Below are positions 8,689 to 18,050 of a stretch of DNA of 64,000 nucleotides, in pieces; position 1 is the stretch's first letter; every line of letters begins with the position of its first letter. A program made the translations under genes and the position numbers. Below the pieces are notes generated by a model. It did not search any database and was not told where the DNA came from. It saw nothing but the letters and a program-made list of their open reading frames with translations. Source of the stretch: CBDDYU01 sp965235655 (GTDB lineage Bacteria; Pseudomonadota; Alphaproteobacteria; Pelagibacterales; Pelagibacteraceae); assembly GCA_965235655.1 (NCBI GenBank), contig CBDDYU010000001.1, positions 248,001 through 312,000 of the forward strand. Direction: 5' to 3'.

Positions 8689-9864
8689 ATGGCTAAGCAT
8701 ACAAAAACGATGAATCTAAATTTTGGACCTCAGCATCCAGCTGCCCATGGTGTTTTGAGATTAATTTTAGAATTGGATGGTGAGGTAATTGAAAGAGCAG
8801 ATCCTCATATTGGTTTGCTTCATAGAGGAACAGAAAAATTAATTGAGCACAAAACTTATACCCAAGCTATTCCTTACTTTGATCGATTAGATTATGTAGC
8901 TCCAATGAACCAAGAGCATGCATTTGCTCTGGCAGTTGAAAAATTACTTAAAATTGAAGTGCCTTCGAGAGCTCAGCATATAAGAGTGATTTTTTGTGAA
9001 ATAGGAAGAATTTTAAGTCATATACTTAATATTACAACTCAAGCTCTCGATGTGGGTGCTCTTACTCCATCATTGTGGGGATTTGAAGAAAGAGAAAAGC
9101 TTATGGTTTTTTATGAAAGAGTTTCAGGATCAAGATTGCACGCTAATTATTTTAGACCAGGAGGTGTTCATATAGATATGCCTCACGGTTTAGCAGAAGA
9201 CATTTATGATTTTTGTAAAAATTTTCCAAAGGTTATAGACGACTTAGAAACTTTGTTGACGGATAATCGCATTTTTAAACAGCGAAACGTAAATATAGGA
9301 ATTATTTCTAAACAAGAAGTTTTAGATCATGGTTTCTCAGGTGTAATGTTAAGAGGTTCAGGTATTCCCTGGGATATAAGAAAATCAAATCCGTATGAAT
9401 GTTATGAAGAGTTTAATTTTAAAATTCCTGTAGGAAAAAATGGAGATTGTTACGATAGATATTTATGCAGGATCGAAGAGATGAGAGAAAGTACAAATAT
9501 AATAATGCAAGCATTAGAAAAACTTCCTAAAGGACCGATCATGACTACGGACTCAAGAATTGGACCTCCTAAAAGACAAGCAATGAAGACTAGTATGGAA
9601 GCTTTGATAAATCATTTTAAACTGTATACGGAAGGTTACCACGTTCCATCAGGAGAGGTTTATGCAGCAGTAGAGGCTCCTAAAGGAGAGTTTGGAGTTT
9701 ATCTTATTTCAGATGGCTCTAATAAGCCGTATAGATGCAAAATTAAAGCACCGGGTTTTGTTCATCTTCAGGCAATGAATTATATGATTAAAGGTCATAT
9801 GTTAGCTGATGTACCTGCAGTTTTAGGCTCAATGGACATTGTATTCGGAGAAGTGGATCGATGA
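8689..9864 (+). CDS. nuoD: NADH-quinone oxidoreductase subunit D, copy 2
   Basis: Second copy of the 49-kDa complex I subunit, 391 aa, identical in protein and, as far as I compared, in nucleotide sequence to 398-1573. It has the same FGPQHPAAHGVLRL and HIGLLHRGTEKLIE motifs and the same 4-base overlap with nuoE. This copy stands in the unit that is continuous with the only nuoL, nuoM and nuoN. Confidence 0.98.
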   Translation: MAKHTKTMNLNFGPQHPAAHGVLRLILELDGEVIERADPHIGLLHRGTEKLIEHKTYTQAIPYFDRLDYVAPMNQEHAFALAVEKLLKIEVPSRAQHIRVIFCEIGRILSHILNITTQALDVGALTPSLWGFEEREKLMVFYERVSGSRLHANYFRPGGVHIDMPHGLAEDIYDFCKNFPKVIDDLETLLTDNRIFKQRNVNIGIISKQEVLDHGFSGVMLRGSGIPWDIRKSNPYECYEEFNFKIPVGKNGDCYDRYLCRIEEMRESTNIIMQALEKLPKGPIMTTDSRIGPPKRQAMKTSMEALINHFKLYTEGYHVPSGEVYAAVEAPKGEFGVYLISDGSNKPYRCKIKAPGFVHLQAMNYMIKGHMLADVPAVLGSMDIVFGEVDR

Positions 9865-10460
9865 GTGGAAAACACATAGCAAAAGAACAACCTAAAAGCT
9901 TTATTTTTTCAGAAATTAATTTGAAAAAAAAAGATGAAATTTTAAAAAAATATCCTGAACAAAGAAAAAAAAGTGCAGTTATGCCTTTATTGTATTTAGC
10001 TCAAAAACAAAATGATGGATGGATACCTTTGGCAGGAATTCAGTATATTGCTGACCTACTAGAAGTGCCGTACATAAAAGTTTTTGAAGTTGCAACGTTT
10101 TACACCATGTACAATCTTGCTCCGGTTGGAAAATACTTTGTTCAAGTATGCACTACAACTCCATGTATGATTAGAGGATCTGGAAAAATTGTAGATATGT
10201 GTAAGAAATATATTTCTGAAAAAGAAGGTCATTTGAGCGAGGATAAAAAAAGCTCTTGGATTGAGGTAGAGTGTTTGGGGGCCTGTGTAAATGCTCCCAT
10301 GATACAAATTAATGATGATTATTATGAAGATTTAGATGAGCAGTCTGCTAAAAAAATTTTTCAAAGTTTTAATGATGATAGTTTACCCAGTATCGGATCT
10401 CAAAAAGGAAGAAAAGGTTCTGAACCCATAAGAGATCGTTTAACTTTAATAAAAAATTAG
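9861..10460 (+). CDS. nuoE: NADH-quinone oxidoreductase subunit E, copy 2
   Basis: Second copy of the 24-kDa [2Fe-2S] subunit, 199 aa, same protein as copy 1 with two silent changes (GTA and GCC codons near 10268 and 10283). The N1a ligands in VQVCTTTPC and ECLGACVNAP are intact. The stop abuts the nuoF start. Confidence 0.97.
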   Translation: MSGKHIAKEQPKSFIFSEINLKKKDEILKKYPEQRKKSAVMPLLYLAQKQNDGWIPLAGIQYIADLLEVPYIKVFEVATFYTMYNLAPVGKYFVQVCTTTPCMIRGSGKIVDMCKKYISEKEGHLSEDKKSSWIEVECLGACVNAPMIQINDDYYEDLDEQSAKKIFQSFNDDSLPSIGSQKGRKGSEPIRDRLTLIKN

Positions 10461-11723
10461 ATGCTAAAAGATAAAGATAGAATTTTTACAAATTTATATG
10501 GCGACGATAGTTTTGATCTAAATTCATCTATAAAGCGTGGTGATTGGAAAGATATAAAAGAAATTACCAATAAAGGAAAAGACTGGATTATAGATCAAAT
10601 AAAAAAATCAGAATTAAGAGGAAGGGGTGGCGCTGGTTTCCCGACAGGTGTTAAATGGTCTTTTGCTCCTAAAGAAGTTAAAGAAGGAAGACCTCACTAT
10701 CTTGTAATTAATGCAGATGAATCTGAACCTGGCACATGTAAAGATAGAGATATTATTCGCTATGAACCGCAAAAATTAATCGAAGGATGCTTGATTGCTT
10801 CATATGCAGTTAGTGCAAACACTTGTTATGTTTACATAAGGGGAGAATATGTAAATGAGGGTAAAATTTTACAGCAGGCGATTGATCAAGCCTATGAGAA
10901 AGGTTATTTGGGAAAAAATGCTGCTGGCACTGGATGGGATTTGGATATGTATATCCATTTTGGAGCAGGAGCATATATTTGTGGAGAAGAGACTGCTTTA
11001 CTTGAAAGCTTAGAAGGTAACAAGGGCCAACCTAGATTAAAACCTCCATTCCCAGCTTTGGTAGGGCTTTATGGCTGCCCAACCATTGTCAATAATGTAG
11101 AAACTGTAGCAGTTGTTCCAACTATTTTAAGAAGAGGAGCTGATTGGTTTGCGTCTTTTGGAAGACCAAAAAATAGAGGTACAAAAATTTTTTGTATTTC
11201 AGGAAATGTAAACAACCCTTGCAATGTTGAGGAGGAAATGAGCATACCTCTAAAAGATTTAATTGAAAAACATGCTGGCGGAGTAACAGGAGGTTGGGAC
11301 AATCTTCAAGCTGTTATTCCAGGTGGATCTTCGATGCCTTTATTGCCAAAAAGAGTTTGTGAAACAATATTAATGGATTTTGATTCTTTAATAGAAGCGA
11401 AGAGTGGACTTGGGACCGCAGGCATTGTTGTCATTGATAAATCGCAAGATATTGTTAAATGCATTTCTAGAATTGCAAGATTTTATAAACACGAAAGTTG
11501 TGGACAGTGCACTCCTTGTAGAGAAGGTTCTGGGTGGATGTGGAGAATGTTAGAGAGAATTGGAAGGGGAGAAGCTGACATAGAAGAAATAGATATGTTA
11601 ATGGATGTTACTAAGCAAATTGAAGGTCATACAATTTGTGCTTTTGGTGAGGGTTCTTCATGGCCAGTGCAAGGTTTATTAAGACATTTTAGAAAAGAAA
11701 TGGAAGAGAAGTGTAATGCCTAA
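10461..11723 (+). CDS. nuoF: NADH-quinone oxidoreductase subunit F, copy 2
   Basis: Second copy of the NADH/FMN-binding subunit, 420 aa, identical protein to copy 1. Two silent third-position differences occur close to the 3' end, one in the codon after the CREG cluster motif and one in a downstream Ala codon. All flavin, NADH and N3 cluster motifs are present. Confidence 0.98.
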   Translation: MLKDKDRIFTNLYGDDSFDLNSSIKRGDWKDIKEITNKGKDWIIDQIKKSELRGRGGAGFPTGVKWSFAPKEVKEGRPHYLVINADESEPGTCKDRDIIRYEPQKLIEGCLIASYAVSANTCYVYIRGEYVNEGKILQQAIDQAYEKGYLGKNAAGTGWDLDMYIHFGAGAYICGEETALLESLEGNKGQPRLKPPFPALVGLYGCPTIVNNVETVAVVPTILRRGADWFASFGRPKNRGTKIFCISGNVNNPCNVEEEMSIPLKDLIEKHAGGVTGGWDNLQAVIPGGSSMPLLPKRVCETILMDFDSLIEAKSGLGTAGIVVIDKSQDIVKCISRIARFYKHESCGQCTPCREGSGWMWRMLERIGRGEADIEEIDMLMDVTKQIEGHTICAFGEGSSWPVQGLLRHFRKEMEEKCNA

Positions 11724-13728
11724 AGTTAAAGTAGATGGAATAGAAATTGAAGTTGAGAATGGAACTACGGTTTTACAAGCTTGTGAAATAGCTGGAAAAG
11801 AAATTCCAAGATTTTGTTATCATGAAAAATTATCCATAGCAGGAAATTGTAGAATGTGTTTAGTAGAAATGGAAAAATCACCAAAGCCAGTTGCATCATG
11901 TGCAATGCCAGTAGCAGAAGGGCAAGTTATTTATACGAATACGCAAATGGTAAAAAAAGCAAGAGAAGGGGTAATGGAGTTCTTACTTATTAATCACCCC
12001 CTTGACTGTCCAATATGCGATCAAGGCGGAGAGTGTGATTTACAAGATCAATCAATGAAGTTTGGTGGTGGTAATTCTCGATACGAATTAAATAAAAGAT
12101 CAGTAAAAGAAAAATATATGGGTCCTTTAATTAAAACCCAAATGAACCGTTGTATTCACTGTACTCGATGTATTCGCTTTTCAGAGGAGTTAGCTGGTGT
12201 ACCTGATTTAGGTGCAATAAATCGAGGTGAAAATATGGAGATTACTACTTTTCTTGAAAAAACAATTAATAGTGAGTTGTCAGCTAATGTAATAGATCTC
12301 TGTCCTGTAGGTGCATTAACATCAAGACCTTATGCATTTGAAGCAAGACCTTGGGAGCTAACAAAAACTGAAACCATTGATGTGATGGATGCGGTTGGGT
12401 CCAATATTAGAGTTGATACTAAAGGCTGGGAGGTGAAAAGAATTTTACCTCGCACAAATGAAGAAATTAACGAAGAGTGGATTTCAGATAAAACAAGATA
12501 TGCTTGTGATGGTCTGTTAAATAATAGGATAGATAGTCCTTTTGTACGAAAAAATGGAAAATTAATCGAGTGTTCTTGGGATGACGCATTTGTAGAAATT
12601 TCAAATCAAATTAACAAAACTGTTCGAGTAGGTGGAATAATTGGATCTACAGCTGATCTAGAGAGCATGTATGCTTTTAAACTTTTAATTAATAGTTTGG
12701 CAGGTTCAAATTCTATAGATTTTAGACAAAAAGATTTTTATTTTAATCCATCGCATCCTGGAAATTATTTATTCAATAGTTCAATTGAAGGAATTGATCA
12801 TTCAGATTTGATTTTATTAATTGGCGCAAATCCTAGAATTGAAGCTACTATGGTTAATGCTAGAATTAGAAAAAATTATGCTCAAAAAAAACTAGATATT
12901 TTTTCTATAGGCTTACCTGAAGATCAAACTTATAAAATTAATTTCTTGGGAGATAATTTAAGTATCTTAAGGGATATTCTAAATGAAAAAAATTCTTTTT
13001 TTGAAAAGTTAGCAAAAGCAAGAAAACCAATGTTTATTATTGGTGAGTCTGTTTTAAATTCGCTTCAAGGTCAATTTGTAATTGAAACTTCAAAATTAAT
13101 TTTAAAAAAATATAATCAACTCAATGCTTTAAATATTCTTCATCAATCTGCCTCATCAGTTGGAGCTATAATGATAGGAGCTTATAATTTAATAGAAAAT
13201 GTTGTTCAAAATGAAATTTTGTATTTGTTAGGAGCTGATGAAATTAACATCGATAAAAAAAATAAGTTTATTATTTATCAAGGATCACATGCTAGTAAAA
13301 ACGCAAAAATTGCTGATGTAATTTTACCAGGAGCAGCTTTTACTGAAAAAGATGGCCTGTATGTAAATCTCGAAGGAAGGGTTCAGTCAGCTTATAGGGC
13401 CTCATATCCTCCAGGAAATGCAAAAGAGGATTGGAAAATATTAAGAGCTTTGTCAGAAACGTTAAACAAAACCCTTAAATTTAATACAATTGAGGAACTC
13501 AGAATTAAATTATTCGAGTCCTTTCCTTCATTATCAAAAATCGATGAACTGCCGATTATAGATTATTCCAATTTAGATATTAGTGAAAAAAAATTAGATT
13601 TAGACTCTGTAGTTCACTACCAATATCTTGATTATTATCAATCCAATGAAATTGCTAGATCATCAGCTACAATGATGGAATGTAAAATTGCAAGAGAAAA
13701 ATTAAAAAAAACTGGAACTGATGATTAG
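11716..13728 (+). CDS. nuoG: NADH-quinone oxidoreductase subunit G, copy 2
   Basis: Second copy of the 75-kDa iron-sulfur subunit, 670 aa. It differs from copy 1 by twelve substitutions, nine silent, plus A313, M318 and I375. None touches a cluster ligand. All three changed residues lie in the less conserved C-terminal molybdopterin-type domain. The reading frame is intact and the same overlaps with nuoF and nuoH are kept. Confidence 0.98.
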   Translation: MPKVKVDGIEIEVENGTTVLQACEIAGKEIPRFCYHEKLSIAGNCRMCLVEMEKSPKPVASCAMPVAEGQVIYTNTQMVKKAREGVMEFLLINHPLDCPICDQGGECDLQDQSMKFGGGNSRYELNKRSVKEKYMGPLIKTQMNRCIHCTRCIRFSEELAGVPDLGAINRGENMEITTFLEKTINSELSANVIDLCPVGALTSRPYAFEARPWELTKTETIDVMDAVGSNIRVDTKGWEVKRILPRTNEEINEEWISDKTRYACDGLLNNRIDSPFVRKNGKLIECSWDDAFVEISNQINKTVRVGGIIGSTADLESMYAFKLLINSLAGSNSIDFRQKDFYFNPSHPGNYLFNSSIEGIDHSDLILLIGANPRIEATMVNARIRKNYAQKKLDIFSIGLPEDQTYKINFLGDNLSILRDILNEKNSFFEKLAKARKPMFIIGESVLNSLQGQFVIETSKLILKKYNQLNALNILHQSASSVGAIMIGAYNLIENVVQNEILYLLGADEINIDKKNKFIIYQGSHASKNAKIADVILPGAAFTEKDGLYVNLEGRVQSAYRASYPPGNAKEDWKILRALSETLNKTLKFNTIEELRIKLFESFPSLSKIDELPIIDYSNLDISEKKLDLDSVVHYQYLDYYQSNEIARSSATMMECKIAREKLKKTGTDD

Positions 13729-14722
13729 TGAATATTTAAATATAATATTTTTTGATAGCTTAAAAATTTTAGCTTTACTAATGCCAGTGTTAATTGCTGT
13801 TGCATTAATCGTTTGGGTTGATCGAAGAGTTTGGGGTTTGGTACAACTTAGAAAAGGTCCAAATGTAGTTGGTCCTTTTGGTTTATTACAAACAGCAGCT
13901 GATGCACTGAAATATATTTTTAAAGAAATTATTATTCCTGCTGGAGCAAATAAGGTTATTTTTGTTTTAGCTCCAGTTGTTACAATGTCACTTGCTCTAT
14001 TAGCTTGGGCGGTAATACCTTTTGGTGAAAATCTTTATGTAACTAATATTAATGTAGGTATTCTATATTTATTCGCTGTTTCATCTCTCGGTGTATATGG
14101 AATAATTATGGCTGGCTGGGCATCGAATTCTAAATATCCTTTTTTAGGTGCCTTAAGATCAGCTGCACAAATGGTTTCATATGAAGTTTCTATAGGTTTT
14201 ATTATTGTTACAGTGTTGTTGTGCGTAGGTTCATTAAACTTAGTGGATATTGTGGTTGCTCAAAAAAAAATATGGTTTGCTATTCCTTTATTTCCAATGT
14301 TTGTAATTTTTTTTATTTCTGCACTTGCAGAAACAAACAGACCTCCATTTGATTTGCCAGAGGCGGAAGCGGAATTAGTTTCTGGATATCAAACTGAGTA
14401 CTCAGGAATGATGTATGCATTATTTTGGCTAGGTGAATATGCAAATATTCTTCTTATGTGTGCCCTAGGTTCAATTTTGTTTTTAGGCGGGTGGTTACCA
14501 CCACTTGATATCTCACCTTTTAATTTAATACCTTCACCGATATGGTTAATTTTAAAAATTTTATTACTTTTTTTTGTTTTTGCATTGGTTAAGGCAATAG
14601 TACCTCGATATAGATATGATCAATTAATGAGATTAGGATGGAAAGTATTTTTACCTATTTCGTTATTATGGGTAATATTAACCTCATCTGTGTTATTTTA
14701 CTTTAACCTTCTACCTAATTAA
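13721..14722 (+). CDS. nuoH: NADH-quinone oxidoreductase subunit H, copy 2
   Basis: Second copy of ND1-type NuoH, 333 aa, protein identical to copy 1. Four silent nucleotide differences are visible (for example in the early Asp and mid-gene Val, Leu and Thr codons). The RKGPNVVGPFGLLQ and RPPFDLPEAEAELV loops are intact. Confidence 0.98.
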   Translation: MISEYLNIIFFDSLKILALLMPVLIAVALIVWVDRRVWGLVQLRKGPNVVGPFGLLQTAADALKYIFKEIIIPAGANKVIFVLAPVVTMSLALLAWAVIPFGENLYVTNINVGILYLFAVSSLGVYGIIMAGWASNSKYPFLGALRSAAQMVSYEVSIGFIIVTVLLCVGSLNLVDIVVAQKKIWFAIPLFPMFVIFFISALAETNRPPFDLPEAEAELVSGYQTEYSGMMYALFWLGEYANILLMCALGSILFLGGWLPPLDISPFNLIPSPIWLILKILLLFFVFALVKAIVPRYRYDQLMRLGWKVFLPISLLWVILTSSVLFYFNLLPN

Positions 14723-14724
14723 TT

Positions 14725-15210
14725 ATGAAATTTAGTCGAATTATTAAAACAGTCTTTTTATTAGAATTTGTTAAAGGATTATTGTTGGCAATTAAGTATA
14801 TGTTTAAACCTAAAGCTACAGTCAACTATCCATTTGAAAAAGGACCGTTAAGTCCAAGATTTAGAGGCGAACATGCATTAAGAAGATATCCAAATGGAGA
14901 GGAGAGATGTATAGCCTGCAAATTATGCGAAGCCATTTGCCCCGCCCAAGCAATTACAATTGATGCAGAGCTTAAAGAAGATGGCTCAAGAAAAACAACT
15001 CGTTATGACATTGATATGGTTAAATGTATTTACTGTGGTTTGTGTCAAGAGGCTTGCCCAGTAGATGCAATTGTTCAGGGTCCAAACTTCGAATTCTCAA
15101 CCGAAACTAAAGAGGAATTATATTACAATAAAGAAAAACTTTTAGATAACGGTGATCGATGGGAGAAAGAAATAGCTCATAATATAAAAACAGATAAATC
15201 CTATAGATAA
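14725..15210 (+). CDS. nuoI: NADH-quinone oxidoreductase subunit I, copy 2
   Basis: Second copy of the 8Fe ferredoxin-like subunit, 161 aa. Residue 7 is Ile instead of Val, a conservative change in the N-terminal amphipathic helix; one more difference (Gly codon near 14868) is silent. Both CxxCxxCxxxC motifs are unchanged. Confidence 0.98.
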   Translation: MKFSRIIKTVFLLEFVKGLLLAIKYMFKPKATVNYPFEKGPLSPRFRGEHALRRYPNGEERCIACKLCEAICPAQAITIDAELKEDGSRKTTRYDIDMVKCIYCGLCQEACPVDAIVQGPNFEFSTETKEELYYNKEKLLDNGDRWEKEIAHNIKTDKSYR

Positions 15211-15212
15211 CA

Positions 15213-15830
15213 ATGTTAGCGCACGCAATTATTTTTTACTTTTTTTCTTTTGTAGTAATAGCTTCTTCGGTGATGGTTATATCATCAAAAAACACAGTGC
15301 ATGCTGTTTTCTTTTTAATATTAGATTTTGTAAGTGTTGCTTGTCTTTTTATAATGCTTGGAGCAGAATTTTTAGGAATGATAACCTTAATTGTTTATGT
15401 TGGAGCAGTTGCGGTGTTGTTTTTGTTCGTTGTTATGATGATTAATATTAATTTTTCAGAACTAAAAACTGGATTTTTAGATTATTTGCCATTTGGAATG
15501 TTGATTGGAGTTGTCATTTTTATTGAATTAGTAATGATGATAAGTGCATGGAAATATAAAGCTGAATTTATTGTTACCAAAAAAATAGCCAAACCACTCG
15601 TGAGTAATACTGAAAGTCTTGGAATGATTATTTACACAGATTATATTTTATTTTTTCAAATTTCGGGTTTGATTTTATTAGTAGCAATGATTGGAGCAAT
15701 CGTTTTAACATTTAGAAGGAAAGATTCTTTAAGAAGGCAGGATATAACTACTCAAGTTTCCAGAGAAAGAGACGAATCTGTTGAATTGCGAGATGTTCCA
15801 AATTTTAAAGGTGTTAAAATTAATGATTGA
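15213..15830 (+). CDS. nuoJ: NADH-quinone oxidoreductase subunit J, copy 2
   Basis: Second copy of ND6-type NuoJ, 205 aa, with no difference from copy 1 seen. The conserved LIVYVGAVAVLFLFVVMM helix is present. It overlaps nuoK by 8 bases. Confidence 0.97.
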   Translation: MLAHAIIFYFFSFVVIASSVMVISSKNTVHAVFFLILDFVSVACLFIMLGAEFLGMITLIVYVGAVAVLFLFVVMMININFSELKTGFLDYLPFGMLIGVVIFIELVMMISAWKYKAEFIVTKKIAKPLVSNTESLGMIIYTDYILFFQISGLILLVAMIGAIVLTFRRKDSLRRQDITTQVSRERDESVELRDVPNFKGVKIND

Positions 15831-16134
15831 AATTACTTTAGCTCACTATCTTTTTTTATCAGCTGTAGTTTTTACTATAGGAATTATAGGAATTTTTTTA
15901 AATCGAAAAAATGTAATTGTTATTTTAATGTCAGTTGAACTTATATTAATAGCAGTAAATATAAATTTAGTTTCGTTTTCAGTTTATTTAAATGATTTAG
16001 TAGGACAGGTATTTACCATGTTTGTTTTAACTGTTGCCGCTGCAGAAGCGGCAATAGGCCTAGCTATATTAGTTGTTTTTTTTAGAAACAAAGGAAGCAT
16101 TCACGTTGAGGATATAAATTCTCTAAAGGGTTAA
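15823..16134 (+). CDS. nuoK: NADH-quinone oxidoreductase subunit K, copy 2
   Basis: Second copy of ND4L-type NuoK, 103 aa, identical protein with one silent GCA to GCG difference near 16050. The start is the ATG of MIEITLAHY, overlapping the nuoJ stop. Here it is followed, 2 bases on, by the genuine nuoL. Confidence 0.96.
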   Translation: MIEITLAHYLFLSAVVFTIGIIGIFLNRKNVIVILMSVELILIAVNINLVSFSVYLNDLVGQVFTMFVLTVAAAEAAIGLAILVVFFRNKGSIHVEDINSLKG

Positions 16135-16136
16135 TT

Positions 16137-18047
16137 ATGGCTTATTTACTTATTTTTTTACCGTTAGTAGCTTCTTTTGTAGCCGGTTTTTTTGGTAGAT
16201 CGCTCGGTGATAAGAAGTCCCAATTAATAACTTGCTCAGCTGTAACTATATCGGCTTTAATCTCCATCTATTATTTTTTTGATGTTGCCTTAGGAAAACA
16301 AATTTACAACTATAAAATAATTAATTGGATAAGTTCTGATAAATTAATTTTAAATTGGTCAATTTATATTGATACTTTGACCTCAGTGATGCTGGTAGTT
16401 GTTACTAGTGTTTCTGCATTGGTTCATATTTATTCTATTGGATACATGAGTCATGATCCAGACAAGCCAAGGTTTATGTCTTACTTATCGTTATTTACTT
16501 TTATGATGTTAATGTTAGTGACATCAGATAATTTTTTACAATTATTCTTTGGCTGGGAAGGAGTTGGTCTTGCCTCTTATTTATTAATAGGGTTTTGGTT
16601 TAAAAAACCATCCGCAAACGCTGCAGCAATAAAAGCATTTGTAGTTAATAGAGTAGGAGATTTTGGTTTAGCAATTGGAATTTTTCTTCTTTTTAAATAC
16701 CTTGGTACACTAAATTTTTCTGAAGTATTTCAACAAATATCTTCTTTGCAAAATGAAAAATTATCCATGTTAGGTATGGAAGGTTCTTTGATTACTTTTA
16801 TTTGTGTTTTTTTATTTATCGGTGCAATGGGAAAGTCTGCACAAATAGTTTTGCACACATGGTTACCAGACGCCATGGAGGGACCAACTCCAGTATCGGC
16901 CCTTATTCATGCTGCCACAATGGTTACAGCTGGAGTTTTTTTAGTTGTAAGATGTTCTCCAATTTTTGAATATTCTCAATTTGCATTAAATCTAATTGTT
17001 TTTATTGGTGCAACCACTGCTTTTTTTGCAGCAACAATCGGTTTAGTTCAAAATGATATCAAAAGAGTTATTGCTTATTCTACTTGTAGCCAGTTAGGTT
17101 ACATGTTTTTTGCAGCAGGATTGGGCGCTTATCATATTGCAATATTTCATTTATTTACCCATGCTTTTTTTAAAGCTTTGCTTTTTTTAGGAGCGGGATC
17201 TGTAATACATGCTTTTCACGAGGAACAAGATATGCGTAACATGGGAGGCGTTTGGAAAAAAATTCCTTACACTTATGCTTTAATGATCATTGGAACTCTC
17301 GCATTAACAGGATTTCCATTTCTTGCTGGTTTTTATTCTAAAGACGCAATTATTGAAGTTGCATTTCAATCTAAATCAATTTTAGCAAATTATGCCTTAT
17401 TTATTGGTATTTTTACTGCATTCATGACTTCATTATATTCATGGAGATTAATTTTTAAAACATTTCATGGAAATTTCAGAAACAAAAATATCGATTTATC
17501 TAAAGTTCATGAGTCACCTTTTGTGATGTTATTGCCATTGGTAGGCTTATCCATTGGTGCAATATTTTCAGGATTTGTTTTTAAAGATTATTTTATTGGA
17601 AGTTATTTCATGGAATTTTGGAATAATTCTATTTTCTTTATGAAGCAATTTACATTGAATCATCCTCCTTTGTGGTTTTTATTAATTACGCCAACTTTAG
17701 TCTTGGCCGCAATACCTATTGCATATTATTTATTTGTTAAAAATGAAAATTTCCTAAAGCAATTTATTGATACAAATAAACCTTTATATAATTTTTTATT
17801 GAACAAATGGTATTTTGATGAGTTATATGATTTTATTTTTGTTAATCCTGCAAAAAAAATTGGAAAATTTTTTTGGAATATAGGAGATATATTAATTATA
17901 GATGGTTTTGGTCCTAATGGATTTGCAAAGATAGTTAAATTAGTTTCTGATAGAGCAGTACAATTTCAAAGTGGTTTTTTATATCACTATGCTTTTGTAA
18001 TACTTATAGGTTTATCTATTTTATTAACATACATCATTATTTTTTAA
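16137..18047 (+). CDS. nuoL: NADH-quinone oxidoreductase subunit L
   Basis: NuoL (ND5, 636 aa) is the distal antiporter-like proton pump of complex I. Some sixteen hydrophobic segments are followed by the long C-terminal part expected to include the lateral helix HL and a last membrane segment. Motifs seen are FFGWEGVGLASYLLIGFW and HTWLPDAMEGPTPVSALIHA, with the key Lys/His helix. This is the only complete nuoL in the window; its first 30 bases also start the chimeric ORF at 7846. nuoM follows after 3 bases. Confidence 0.98.
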   Translation: MAYLLIFLPLVASFVAGFFGRSLGDKKSQLITCSAVTISALISIYYFFDVALGKQIYNYKIINWISSDKLILNWSIYIDTLTSVMLVVVTSVSALVHIYSIGYMSHDPDKPRFMSYLSLFTFMMLMLVTSDNFLQLFFGWEGVGLASYLLIGFWFKKPSANAAAIKAFVVNRVGDFGLAIGIFLLFKYLGTLNFSEVFQQISSLQNEKLSMLGMEGSLITFICVFLFIGAMGKSAQIVLHTWLPDAMEGPTPVSALIHAATMVTAGVFLVVRCSPIFEYSQFALNLIVFIGATTAFFAATIGLVQNDIKRVIAYSTCSQLGYMFFAAGLGAYHIAIFHLFTHAFFKALLFLGAGSVIHAFHEEQDMRNMGGVWKKIPYTYALMIIGTLALTGFPFLAGFYSKDAIIEVAFQSKSILANYALFIGIFTAFMTSLYSWRLIFKTFHGNFRNKNIDLSKVHESPFVMLLPLVGLSIGAIFSGFVFKDYFIGSYFMEFWNNSIFFMKQFTLNHPPLWFLLITPTLVLAAIPIAYYLFVKNENFLKQFIDTNKPLYNFLLNKWYFDELYDFIFVNPAKKIGKFFWNIGDILIIDGFGPNGFAKIVKLVSDRAVQFQSGFLYHYAFVILIGLSILLTYIIIF

Positions 18048-18050
18048 TTT

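Larger units (their letters stand above)
7876..16166 (+). repeat. Tandem repeat copy 2 of the 8291-bp nuo segment
   Basis: This is a full unit. It starts at the nuoB side of the junction (7876), carries the last 66 codons of nuoB including the stop, complete nuoC to nuoK, and ends with the first 30 bases of nuoL (16137-16166), after which unique nuoL sequence follows. The 30 bases of nuoL at 7846-7875 and 16137-16166 are identical. The exact length follows from 16166 minus 7875. Confidence 0.95.
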
